DNA from: a virus
Length of the DNA stretch: 38,078 nt
Reading direction: 5' to 3' (one strand)
IMG/VR virus record: IMGVR_UViG_3300024343_000042
Coordinates: 1-38,078 of that record
Shown here: positions 32,581 to 38,078 of the stretch, one piece after another
Layout: each line of letters begins with the position of its first letter
Position numbering within the stretch: the first letter of the stretch is position 1
Position numbers and translations under genes: made by a program
The notes under the pieces: generated by a model
What the model was told of the DNA's origin: nothing
Databases searched by the model: none
What the model saw: the letters and a program-made list of their open reading frames with translations, nothing else

Positions 32581-33453
32581 TTAATTATCGTATTGTTGCT
32601 GTACCATTTCGTCATGCAATAATTGCTGAGCAAATGTAACCCGCCTTGCCTTCTTATTGTCTTGTAGTTCCTTATCTTTAAAAGCTAGTACATCATTGTA
32701 AACGCCGCCATTTAAAGCGGTCTTATAAGTAACAGGAATAAAGTTCATTGAAAATAGGGCTTGTTCCTGTAGTTGGGCTGCATCTGATAATACTGAACTA
32801 TTTAAGCCACCAAGCATCTTCTCTAAATTTACTTTAATTTTATCAGTGCGTTTCTTTCTATCATACTCTTCTTGCTCTTTATCTTCCTGCTCTGCTTTCT
32901 TTTCCATCTCTAGGCGAACAAGCTCATCTTGTAGTGGGTCATTGTATTCCACTACAGGAATTATATCTTCCAGATTGTAGGGTACTTTATAATCTGGGCA
33001 GTCGGGGCTGGTTTGAGGGTCGAAACAAGTATCATACTGGTAAGTATAAATCACAGAAGGGTCTATAACAGAGCCTTCTCCTTCTATTTCAATTGAACCG
33101 TCTCCCCAGTATTCTATACCAATACGACCCACAGGTATAGCTTTATAAATTGTGTTTCCTTCTAGGCCTGACCAGTCATCTGTTTCTCGAAAGATGTAAC
33201 CGTCTCCTAAAGCATTCTCATTCTGTACATGGACTAACATGTCTGCATCAATATCTTTGACTGCGGTATACCTATACACAACATTTCCCACAGTAAGACC
33301 GGCTTGCTGCGGGAGGACGTTTGTCATTACCCAGTTTAGACCAAAAGCTGCTGCATTGCTCGTACTGCCATATACATCATCAGAGGAAGAGTAAGAGGCC
33401 GAGCAAGCTAGCAATACCGCCAACACCGAATAAGGTATCTTTCGTAGTTTCAT
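32581..33453 (-). CDS. Outer-membrane-type lipoprotein (cassette gene 2)
   Basis: From ATG 33453 (CGGAG seven bases before) the product is 290 residues with a lipobox LLAC at 14-17 and Ser at +2, which in Gram-negatives favours the outer membrane. Mature features: GEGSVIDPSVIYTYQYDTC with Cys143 and Cys152 in a DTCFDPQTSPDC loop, a charged coiled coil at about 176-213, and a DNKKARRVTFAQQLLHDEM end. A longer start at 33480 has no ribosome site. It overlaps the upstream gene by 74 bases, so its signal is coded over that gene's C-terminal membrane segment. Confidence 0.75.
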   Translation of the reverse strand: MKLRKIPYSVLAVLLACSASYSSSDDVYGSTSNAAAFGLNWVMTNVLPQQAGLTVGNVVYRYTAVKDIDADMLVHVQNENALGDGYIFRETDDWSGLEGNTIYKAIPVGRIGIEYWGDGSIEIEGEGSVIDPSVIYTYQYDTCFDPQTSPDCPDYKVPYNLEDIIPVVEYNDPLQDELVRLEMEKKAEQEDKEQEEYDRKKRTDKIKVNLEKMLGGLNSSVLSDAAQLQEQALFSMNFIPVTYKTALNGGVYNDVLAFKDKELQDNKKARRVTFAQQLLHDEMVQQQYDN

Positions 33454-33940
33454 CCATTTTCTCCGATTCTTCTTCTTCAACAGGTATTTCGTCTGAGTGT
33501 GCTAACCAACCTGCTTTTGCTTCTTCGCCAATCATGCCGTCGTAAGGACAAGGTGTTCCTGCCATCATCATTGCATCAAATACTCGCTGATCTTGACACA
33601 TTACAGAAACTGCTGCTACTTTCATACCCATATCGTACAGGGTTTTCGCATTCTTCAATTTCTCACAATTCATGTCTCTTACGGTAGTTCCCATAGAGAT
33701 GCCGAGTATCTGGGTTTGCACTGCACCCGCAACTCCTACCGTACACAAGTCAGAATTGGATATATTCATCGTTGGTGTAATTGCTGACGGGGGTGGTGAT
33801 TTTAATGTCGTAGTAGTTTCAGACGTTATATCACTCTTTACTGTACTATCAGTTGTAACTACGTCTCCAGGTATTACTGTGTCGTCTTGAGCAAAGATAG
33901 TCGAAGAGACTAGGAGTAAGGTTATTAATGTCTTTTTCAT
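33380..33940 (-). CDS. Exported four-cysteine protein with C-terminal membrane segment (cassette gene 1)
   Basis: The 186-residue product has a signal peptide (MKKTLITLLLVSSTIFA, cut before QDD), a Thr/Ser-rich stretch to about residue 60, a compact domain with four Cys (SDLCTVGVAGAVQTQI, DMNCEKLKNAKTLYDMGM, VMCQD, GTPCPYDG), an acidic linker and a C-terminal hydrophobic segment (GVGGIASLLGLLLFL). That ending could anchor it in the inner membrane. First gene after promoter P3. Conserved, as I recall, in several marine phage groups beside the same lipoprotein, always without function. Confidence 0.75.
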   Translation of the reverse strand: MKKTLITLLLVSSTIFAQDDTVIPGDVVTTDSTVKSDITSETTTTLKSPPPSAITPTMNISNSDLCTVGVAGAVQTQILGISMGTTVRDMNCEKLKNAKTLYDMGMKVAAVSVMCQDQRVFDAMMMAGTPCPYDGMIGEEAKAGWLAHSDEIPVEEEESEKMDETTKDTLFGVGGIASLLGLLLFL

Positions 33941-33974
33941 GTGTTACCTATTAGTTTTATTTTTAATTCAACCA

Positions 33975-34003
33975 TTATACCTCACCACGAAAATTTTGTC
34001 AAG
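33975..34003 (-). promoter_or_regulatory. Sigma-70 promoter P3
   Basis: Minus strand: TTGACA at 34003-33998, 17-base spacer, TATAAT at 33980-33975, full consensus, with AAAATAGTTC upstream as in P5 and P6. It drives the six-gene exported cassette. Confidence 0.9.
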
Positions 34004-34019
34004 AACTATTTTCGAGGTG

Positions 34020-34097
34020 CTATACATAAATGTCTAGATGAGTGCCTAAACGGGTCAGTGGAAACCCATACTTCTTATAGAGCCATCTATAATGCAT
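34020..34097 (-). CDS. Possible 25-residue gene after the 640-residue protein
   Basis: A short ORF (MHYRWLYKKYGFPLTRLGTH then LDIYV) whose ATG overlaps the upstream stop as TAATG, with AGGA seven bases before it. It ends just before the -35 box of P3. The sequence is compact and protein-like, rich in aromatic and basic residues. Not recognised. Confidence 0.45.
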   Translation of the reverse strand: MHYRWLYKKYGFPLTRLGTHLDIYV

Positions 34098-36019
34098 TAC
34101 GTTATCCTAGCAAATACAAAATGACCGTCTGGGTGATGGCTTGTTGCTTCTCTACTGCCGGGGTTGGTGCCGTAGGGACCTGCAAAAGCTATCATATGCA
34201 TAGTTATACTTATGGAACTAGAACTTGTTATTGTACATCCGGGAATATGAACTCCTCCTCCGAAGTCATTTATACCATAACTGGCGTTCTCCCCTTCTAG
34301 CAGCATATCATTTGACCGATATTTAACCCACCCTGATAAACAGTTTCCTAATAAGTATGTATTGGCCGGATCCATTTCATGTAGACCTGTTATACCCTTT
34401 ATCTGACCTGTACTTATCATTCTTCCGATTGGAGGGTTAGTAGGGTTAGTAGTTCCTGCGACAGGAGCTGTTACTCCGTCATACCCAGTTGTTACATCGT
34501 AGTTTCCATTTTGGTTAGTTCCAGTAGTGAACTGATTTGCAGGAACTACATTATTTATCACTGCTTGTCTCCAGTCTGAACTCCACTTCAAATTATTAGA
34601 GCTATCACGTACTTCTAGACCATATGAGGAGGAAGAACCTCCATAAGAAACAGGAGTGGCATTCGAGGAGGAAACTAACATAGCTATTGTATAATCTGAG
34701 ATATCGCCTCCAGCAGGCAATAGGCACTGAACATACCTATATGAACCATCAGAGTGAGTACTATGAACTCTGGGCGGTAATAGCAATGCTTGATTATCAC
34801 ATTTTATTGCAGCTATGGGTACGCTACCGCTTGCTGGATATCGTCCCGAAGTGAGCTCTACTGTTATATACCTTCCTCCCTCACTAGGGTTTCCTTCATC
34901 AGTTATATTCGACTGACTAGTATCCAAGTTTATTATTTCTCTAACTCCATACACTTCTGAAAGACTATCTATTACTAGCCCCGAGTCTCCGTTTAGTATC
35001 TCTAATCCATTACTGGGCTGAGTGCCCCCTATAGTAGAGCCTGTATGTTGTAGTACTGTTACTTTACCTGTAAACGCTGAAGAAGTTCTAGCTATTCGAA
35101 CAGTTGTACCACTTACAATAGTCATTGCTACATTCTTTGATATATCTACCCCTGTTGTAGAGTCTTTTATATTTATTACACAGTTTGAATTAGTTAAACC
35201 AGTTAAGCTTGTATTTAAGTCTACATGACTACTTGTTGAAGTAGTAACGGACGATTCATATATCTTGCGAAGGACAGTGTGCCCTGCAGTAAAAGAAGTT
35301 ACAGCAGTGCCGGAATCATCGTATATAGCGAGCCCATATGCATCTATAGTAGGATTATTTGTAGTAGCCGCTATAGTTTTTGTTACACTGTAAGTCAATC
35401 CAGTTGGTACCCATATATTTTCTCCTCCATTAGCAGTGGTAACTAAAGACTGTATGGAATAAGTTTCTGGTATTCCTATATCACTAGGGACATCGCTTAC
35501 AGTAAGTGCACCGTGTCCTGTACGAGTATAGTCTGTTCCTCCTGCTGTTACTTTATACTGGGTTATACTAGCGTTGGTGGAACTACCACTGTTAATAATA
35601 GTTATAGTATGACTAGTATCGGTCGGGAGTATCTCTATAGTGTGGTCTGAGCCAGTCAGATCAATAGTATTATCAGGTTCTTCATAGGATATGGGTACAG
35701 TAAAGTATCTTGTAAGACTTCCGCCTGTAGAAGTTACTCCAATAGCGTCCACTGTACCAAGAGTTATATTTGACTTAACCGTTTTAGACTGATTCGAGGT
35801 GGTTAAAGTAAGATTACTAGTATTTGTCCAGAAATTACTGTTAAACCCAGACATGGTGGTAGTGGCATTATTGGTAAGTACTTTAAAGTTTACAACATCT
35901 CCTGCTGCAAGCTCGTAAGCAGTCCCTGATGTAGTAGCAGAGCCACCGACACCTACCCAAGTAGGGAACCAAACAGGGCCACCCTGTACTAAAATGATAG
36001 ATACTTGATGAGTAGCCAT
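34097..36019 (-). CDS. Large beta-rich, fibre-like protein in the speD operon
   Basis: The 640-residue product starts MATHQVSIILVQGGPVWFPT and is rich in Thr, Ser, Gly and Asn, with several apparent Ig-like blocks (DVVNFKVLTNNATTTMSGF, IDLTGSDHTIEILPTDTSHT). From about residue 330, NGLEILNGDSGLVIDS and later YGLEVRDSSNNLKWSSDWRQ resemble receptor-binding tips of phage fibres. The C-terminal ~90 residues (SISITMHMIAFAGPYGTNPG, HPDGHFVFARIT) look like a compact His-rich tip. It has no signal peptide. It is probably a virion fibre or decoration protein, although it lies over 20 kb from the tail genes. Confidence 0.65.
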   Translation of the reverse strand: MATHQVSIILVQGGPVWFPTWVGVGGSATTSGTAYELAAGDVVNFKVLTNNATTTMSGFNSNFWTNTSNLTLTTSNQSKTVKSNITLGTVDAIGVTSTGGSLTRYFTVPISYEEPDNTIDLTGSDHTIEILPTDTSHTITIINSGSSTNASITQYKVTAGGTDYTRTGHGALTVSDVPSDIGIPETYSIQSLVTTANGGENIWVPTGLTYSVTKTIAATTNNPTIDAYGLAIYDDSGTAVTSFTAGHTVLRKIYESSVTTSTSSHVDLNTSLTGLTNSNCVINIKDSTTGVDISKNVAMTIVSGTTVRIARTSSAFTGKVTVLQHTGSTIGGTQPSNGLEILNGDSGLVIDSLSEVYGVREIINLDTSQSNITDEGNPSEGGRYITVELTSGRYPASGSVPIAAIKCDNQALLLPPRVHSTHSDGSYRYVQCLLPAGGDISDYTIAMLVSSSNATPVSYGGSSSSYGLEVRDSSNNLKWSSDWRQAVINNVVPANQFTTGTNQNGNYDVTTGYDGVTAPVAGTTNPTNPPIGRMISTGQIKGITGLHEMDPANTYLLGNCLSGWVKYRSNDMLLEGENASYGINDFGGGVHIPGCTITSSSSISITMHMIAFAGPYGTNPGSREATSHHPDGHFVFARIT

Positions 36020-36285
36020 TAACTTACTTCCCCACTAATAATATGGGTTTTAATTGTACCAAAGGATGTGTTAAACCCTTGTATAATAACTCTATAAGGC
36101 CCTGGAGCAAGCAAAGATACAGTACATACATTATCTGACGAAGTATAAGTACAGTTCTCTCTTGCTATGGCCCAAGCTGCTGCCGTAATAGAAATAGCAA
36201 GAGTATCTGACAAGCTAACATCCTGTACAGAAAGGGTGCGACCTCCTCCTGTAGAAAGGTCAACGCTAGAAGTATGAGTAGCCAT
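36019..36285 (-). CDS. Small beta-rich protein in the speD operon
   Basis: The 88-residue product starts MATHTSSVDLSTGGGRTLSV, shares the MATH start with the next gene, and ends in strand-like GPYRVIIQGFNTSFGTIKTH. Two Cys (ENCTY and NVCTV) could pair. Both its start and stop overlap neighbours as TAATG, so it is translated together with speD and the 640-residue gene. A partner domain of that larger protein is a reasonable guess. Confidence 0.65.
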   Translation of the reverse strand: MATHTSSVDLSTGGGRTLSVQDVSLSDTLAISITAAAWAIARENCTYTSSDNVCTVSLLAPGPYRVIIQGFNTSFGTIKTHIISGEVS

Positions 36286-36644
36286 TAGTCAGCATGCCTC
36301 GTTATAAAGTTAACCCGCATTTTTTCTGGAGCGAAGTACTCCTGCACGATTTTCTGCGCTAGATCAATATCATACTCTTTGCAACTAAAGATGTCGAAGT
36401 ATGCTGTACCGTCTAAATCCATGAAATGGGCGCAAATATTTGAAGTTGTAATTAATTGCATCAGGCTGTATCCTTGTTTAGGGTCTCCAGGCAACAGATG
36501 CTCGATTATCGGCTCTCCAGCGGCAACCATGTCTATTTGTTTCACTAAGTCTTTAATGAAAAAGTATATAACGGAGCGCTCGGATATATTATCGTTGCAT
36601 CCACTACAGTCTAGCATTAAATGGTAACCCCAATATGAACTCAT
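36285..36644 (-). CDS. speD: SpeD-like pyruvoyl-dependent decarboxylase
   Basis: From ATG 36644 (AAGGAG seven bases before) the product is 119 residues, the size of class 1b S-adenosylmethionine decarboxylases. The fold markers are present: GYHLMLDCSGCN at the start and FDIFSCKEYD near the end. Against the Thermotoga enzyme, Ser60, Ser68 (pyruvoyl-forming), His73 and Cys88 keep the spacing of Ser55, Ser63, His68 and Cys83. The cleavage-site Glu is replaced by Thr67, and the family's HTWPE signature reads HFMDL, so substrate contacts differ. AdoMet decarboxylation feeds spermidine synthesis; a different substrate such as ornithine or arginine is possible. The earlier ATG at 36677 lies upstream of the promoter's predicted start. 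Confidence 0.82.
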   Translation of the reverse strand: MSSYWGYHLMLDCSGCNDNISERSVIYFFIKDLVKQIDMVAAGEPIIEHLLPGDPKQGYSLMQLITTSNICAHFMDLDGTAYFDIFSCKEYDIDLAQKIVQEYFAPEKMRVNFITRHAD

Positions 36645-36668
36645 GTTTTTTCTCCTTTTATGACGCCA

Positions 36669-36697
36669 AGTATACAACAGTTATCAAAAATTGTCAA
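36669..36697 (-). promoter_or_regulatory. Sigma-70 promoter P2
   Basis: Minus strand: TTGACA at 36697-36692, 17-base spacer, TATACT at 36674-36669, with GAAAAAAATTC upstream. The leader to the speD-like ATG is about 18 bases and contains AAGGAG. Confidence 0.87.
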
Positions 36698-36742
36698 GAA
36701 TTTTTTTCAAGTTGGGGTATGGGGAGAATGGTTTGGGCAAGT

Positions 36743-37354
36743 CTATAATGATAGAAAGGATTCAAATACTTGCTTACCGAGCAGCGGGTGCACGCAGTTA
36801 CGTAAAACTTGACAAGGATCGTGGTTTGTACCATAGTATAGCTTTTCGTCAAAGTGAATATCTAACCAGTCCTGTAGCATCTTTTTTCCTTTTAAATTCT
36901 GTACATTTATAAAGTTAGCAGGTCGAGCAACATCTTTCGCTACGATAGGAAAGTTTGACCAAAAGTAGTGACGCCCTACAACACAAGTGGGAGGTATTAG
37001 AGGCTTGTAGTAGGGTTTTACGTTTTCTACTACCCAGTGTCCTTTGTAATAAGTCTGTAAAAATATAATCTGCTGGTATAAATCCATTTCAGGATATTTT
37101 GGAGAGGTTCTTGAGTTTGCTCTTGCCATTGCGCTATGAGACTGACACGGAGGACTGCTCCAAATAAAATCAAACTGATCAAATACATCAAGCAGTAGTG
37201 AGTGAGCATCTTCCACAAATACATCGTCTTCGGGATGAAGTTTTTCGTAGACTGCTGCAATCTTGGGGTCAGACTCGATTGCAACAACAGCCACATCTTC
37301 CCAAAGTTTTCTGTTGCCTCCAAGACCTGCATATAAGTTTAGTACATTTATCAT
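36743..37354 (-). CDS. Small C5-cytosine DNA methyltransferase
   Basis: From ATG 37354 the product is 203 residues. I prefer this start because GAGGAAA stands just before it and ATG 37378 lies at or upstream of the predicted transcript start. Motifs: NLYAGLGGN (AdoMet site), IESDP with following VFVEDAH, SSPPCQSHS with catalytic Cys70, and VVENVKPYY (E110-N111-V112). A target-recognition domain and the last conserved motifs of full-size enzymes seem missing or very reduced, as in other short phage forms. It would methylate cytosine in phage or host DNA, perhaps for protection from restriction. No cognate nuclease is seen nearby. Confidence 0.88.
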   Translation of the reverse strand: MINVLNLYAGLGGNRKLWEDVAVVAIESDPKIAAVYEKLHPEDDVFVEDAHSLLLDVFDQFDFIWSSPPCQSHSAMARANSRTSPKYPEMDLYQQIIFLQTYYKGHWVVENVKPYYKPLIPPTCVVGRHYFWSNFPIVAKDVARPANFINVQNLKGKKMLQDWLDIHFDEKLYYGTNHDPCQVLRNCVHPLLGKQVFESFLSL

Positions 37355-37380
37355 AATTGTTTCCTCATTTTGAATCATAT

Positions 37381-37409
37381 ATTATACATAAGTTGGGGGA
37401 GATTGTCAA
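37381..37409 (-). promoter_or_regulatory. Sigma-70 promoter P1
   Basis: Minus strand: TTGACA at 37409-37404, 17-base spacer, TATAAT at 37386-37381, full consensus. The spacer contains CCCCCAAC. It starts the leftward gene series. Confidence 0.92.
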
Positions 37410-37458
37410 CAATTATTTACACCTTTTTGGTTATTTGAAATTTACTTGAGTAGTACGT

Positions 37459-37573
37459 GTGGGGGACCGCGGCCGAGCCGCGCTATGCATAGTCGAATAA
37501 CCGCCCCCACCTGGAGGCCAGGCCACCCCTGGCTTTGCGAGGTGCTATTCATTTGTAAATTGCATAGCACCTC
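37459..37573. other. GC-rich structured region between divergent gene blocks
   Basis: The 341-base gap 37355-37695 contains no gene I can support. Its centre is GC-rich and dense in inverted repeats: GTGGGGG (37459-37465) pairs with CCCCCAC (37504-37510) and encloses a CGCGGC/GCCGCG hairpin (37468-37482) and the palindrome CTATGCATAG (37483-37492); then GCCAGG/CCTGGC (37517-37533); then GAGGTGCTAT (37539-37548) with ATAGCACCTC (37564-37573), ten perfect pairs. It may be a replication origin, a structured RNA or a regulatory region. The closed part is too short for a tRNA. Confidence 0.6.
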
Positions 37574-37583
37574 TGAAACGCAC

Positions 37584-37612
37584 GTCGCAAATAGATAAGT
37601 CGGTGTCGCAAA
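37584..37612 (+). repeat. Direct repeat GTCGCAAA upstream of + promoter
   Basis: Two copies at 37584-37591 and 37605-37612, 21 bases apart, about two helical turns, ending seven bases before the -35 box of the rightward promoter. A possible operator or activator site. Confidence 0.4.
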
Positions 37613-37618
37613 AAAAGC

Positions 37619-37647
37619 TTGACATACTGGGCGAATGGGTGTAGAAT
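37619..37647 (+). promoter_or_regulatory. Rightward sigma-70 promoter
   Basis: TTGACA at 37619-37624, 17-base spacer, TAGAAT at 37642-37647. It reads towards the + strand gene at 37696. Confidence 0.8.
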
Positions 37648-37654
37648 GCTTGCA

Positions 37655-37683
37655 TTGACTAGGAATTCCCCTGCTCATAATAT
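37655..37683 (+). promoter_or_regulatory. Possible second rightward promoter
   Basis: TTGACT at 37655-37660, 17-base spacer, TAATAT at 37678-37683. If used, the transcript would start almost at the ATG 37696, leaving little or no leader. Weaker than the promoter before it. Confidence 0.4.
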
Positions 37684-37695
37684 AGGTATAAAAAT

Positions 37696-37998
37696 ATGAC
37701 TACTCCAAATTACACTCCCGAAATGGTTGCTACTTTGCGCGCTTCTGCTCCCTTGGATTTTGACAAGGCGCAAGCACTCGCGAAAACTCTTGACCGCAAT
37801 GTGCGCTCTGTTATCGCTAAGGCGAAAAGAGAAGGCATCGAATATATCAGCAAGCCGGCTCCGGCCAAGAAAAAAGCCGCACCTAGCAAAGCCGATATGG
37901 TCGCGGCCATATGTGATGCGCTAGATATGTCTGATTGTGTAGGGCTAGAAAAATCTACTGGCTCGGCACTCAATAAACTCTTGCAGAACATCGCTTGA
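37696..37998 (+). CDS. Small basic phage protein with HTH-like N-terminus
   Basis: The 100-residue product starts MTTPNYTPEMVATLRASAPL and has a helix-turn-helix-like segment (DKAQALAKTLDRNVRSVIAK, AKREGIEYISK), a basic Lys/Ala/Pro linker and a helical C-terminus. Proteins with the same RSVIAK-REG pattern are frequent in marine phages at the start of the early region; their function is not settled, with DNA binding the usual guess. It is visibly more GC-rich than the leftward genes. Its stop codon overlaps the -35 box of the next promoter. Confidence 0.78.
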   Translation: MTTPNYTPEMVATLRASAPLDFDKAQALAKTLDRNVRSVIAKAKREGIEYISKPAPAKKKAAPSKADMVAAICDALDMSDCVGLEKSTGSALNKLLQNIA

Positions 37999-38030
37999 CA
38001 CTAATAGGTTTTGCCCTGTATAATCAGGGC
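37995..38030 (+). promoter_or_regulatory. Rightward promoter with -10 box inside an inverted repeat
   Basis: TTGACA at 37995-38000, 18-base spacer, TATAAT at 38019-38024. The -10 box is flanked exactly by GCCCTG (38013-38018) and CAGGGC (38025-38030). A dimeric repressor bound here would block the promoter. There is no T run after it, so it is not a terminator. Confidence 0.75.
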
Positions 38031-38047
38031 TTAACCACTGGAGAATT

Positions 38048-38078
38048 ATGATGAATAGATACGATTTTTGCGGATATA
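38048..38078 (+). CDS. Start of a + strand gene, partial
   Basis: ATG at 38048 or 38051 (MMNRYDFCGY in view) after GGAG at 38040-38043. The second ATG has the better spacing. Too short to assign; it should be the second gene of the rightward, presumably early, block. Confidence 0.6.
   Translation, partial: MMNRYDFCGY

Noticed and set aside
36743-37354. Restriction-modification or toxin-antitoxin system around the methyltransferase
   Set aside because: No nuclease or toxin-like gene is adjacent; the neighbours are the speD-like gene and a non-coding gap.
37459-37510. tRNA-like element with a 7-bp closing stem
   Set aside because: Only 52 bases are enclosed and no anticodon or T-arm arrangement can be fitted.
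37442-37678. 78-residue minus-strand ORF in the GC-rich gap
   Set aside because: It runs across the inverted repeats and the rightward promoter, has no ribosome site and no protein-like pattern.
38013-38030. Terminator after the 37696-37998 gene
   Set aside because: The six-pair inverted repeat has TATAAT as its loop and no T run follows; it overlays a promoter.

Overview
The window looks like part of the genome of a tailed phage with a long non-contractile tail (siphovirus type, Caudoviricetes), probably marine and infecting a Gram-negative bacterium. The evidence is an HK97-type head module (portal, S78-type protease, HK97-fold capsid, gp6-like connector), then a tail module in the same order as phage lambda (Z-like, U, V, G/G-T with a frameshift site, H tape measure, M, L, K, I, J) and a set of repeat-rich fibre genes. 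DNA is AT-rich, apart from a GC-rich structured gap near the right end. I saw no integrase, polymerase, endolysin or tRNA; the replication module probably lies off the right edge, where two + strand genes begin. The marine and Gram-negative assignments are inferences from gene content (SpeD-like gene, lipoprotein and periplasmic-type exported proteins, fibre types).

Layout. Almost everything is on the minus strand, so transcription runs from right to left. 37.35-36.74 kb: a small C5-cytosine methyltransferase. 36.64-34.02 kb: an operon of a SpeD-like pyruvoyl decarboxylase, two beta-rich proteins and a 25-residue ORF. 33.94-30.75 kb: six genes for exported or membrane-bound proteins (four type-I signal peptides, one lipoprotein, one membrane-anchored coiled coil). 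30.7-28.4 kb: small terminase candidate and a run of small membrane proteins (holin-like, DUF1353, EF-hand). 28.36-25.07 kb: large terminase, HNH protein, portal and a Pro/Ala/Lys-rich protein. 25.08-22.44 kb: fused protease-capsid gene, terminator and connector. 22.44-11.72 kb: tail genes. 11.7-5.74 kb: the giant central tail protein J. 5.67 kb to the left edge: seven fibre-like genes, the last a Thr/Ser-rich repeat gene that runs out of the window and was easy to miss.

Regulation. Eight minus-strand gaps each carry a near-perfect sigma-70 promoter (TTGACA, exactly 17 bases, TATAAT or TATACT) with an A-rich upstream stretch; five share a C-rich word in the spacer. Two UUCG-loop terminators follow the two most heavily needed structural genes (capsid and tail tube). 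Ten gene junctions use the overlapping stop-start TAATG. On the right, + strand promoters point away, one with its -10 box inside a perfect inverted repeat. This reads as a genome run by strong host-type promoters in separate blocks.

Most interesting points: the exported-protein cassette (pilin-like, chaperone-like, lipoprotein and coiled-coil membrane protein under its own strong promoter); the SpeD homologue that keeps all four catalytic residues but has lost the HTWPE signature; two carbohydrate-binding-like modules inserted between the Fe-S cysteine pairs of the lambda L-type protein; the protease-capsid fusion with a strong internal ribosome site; and the shared promoter set.
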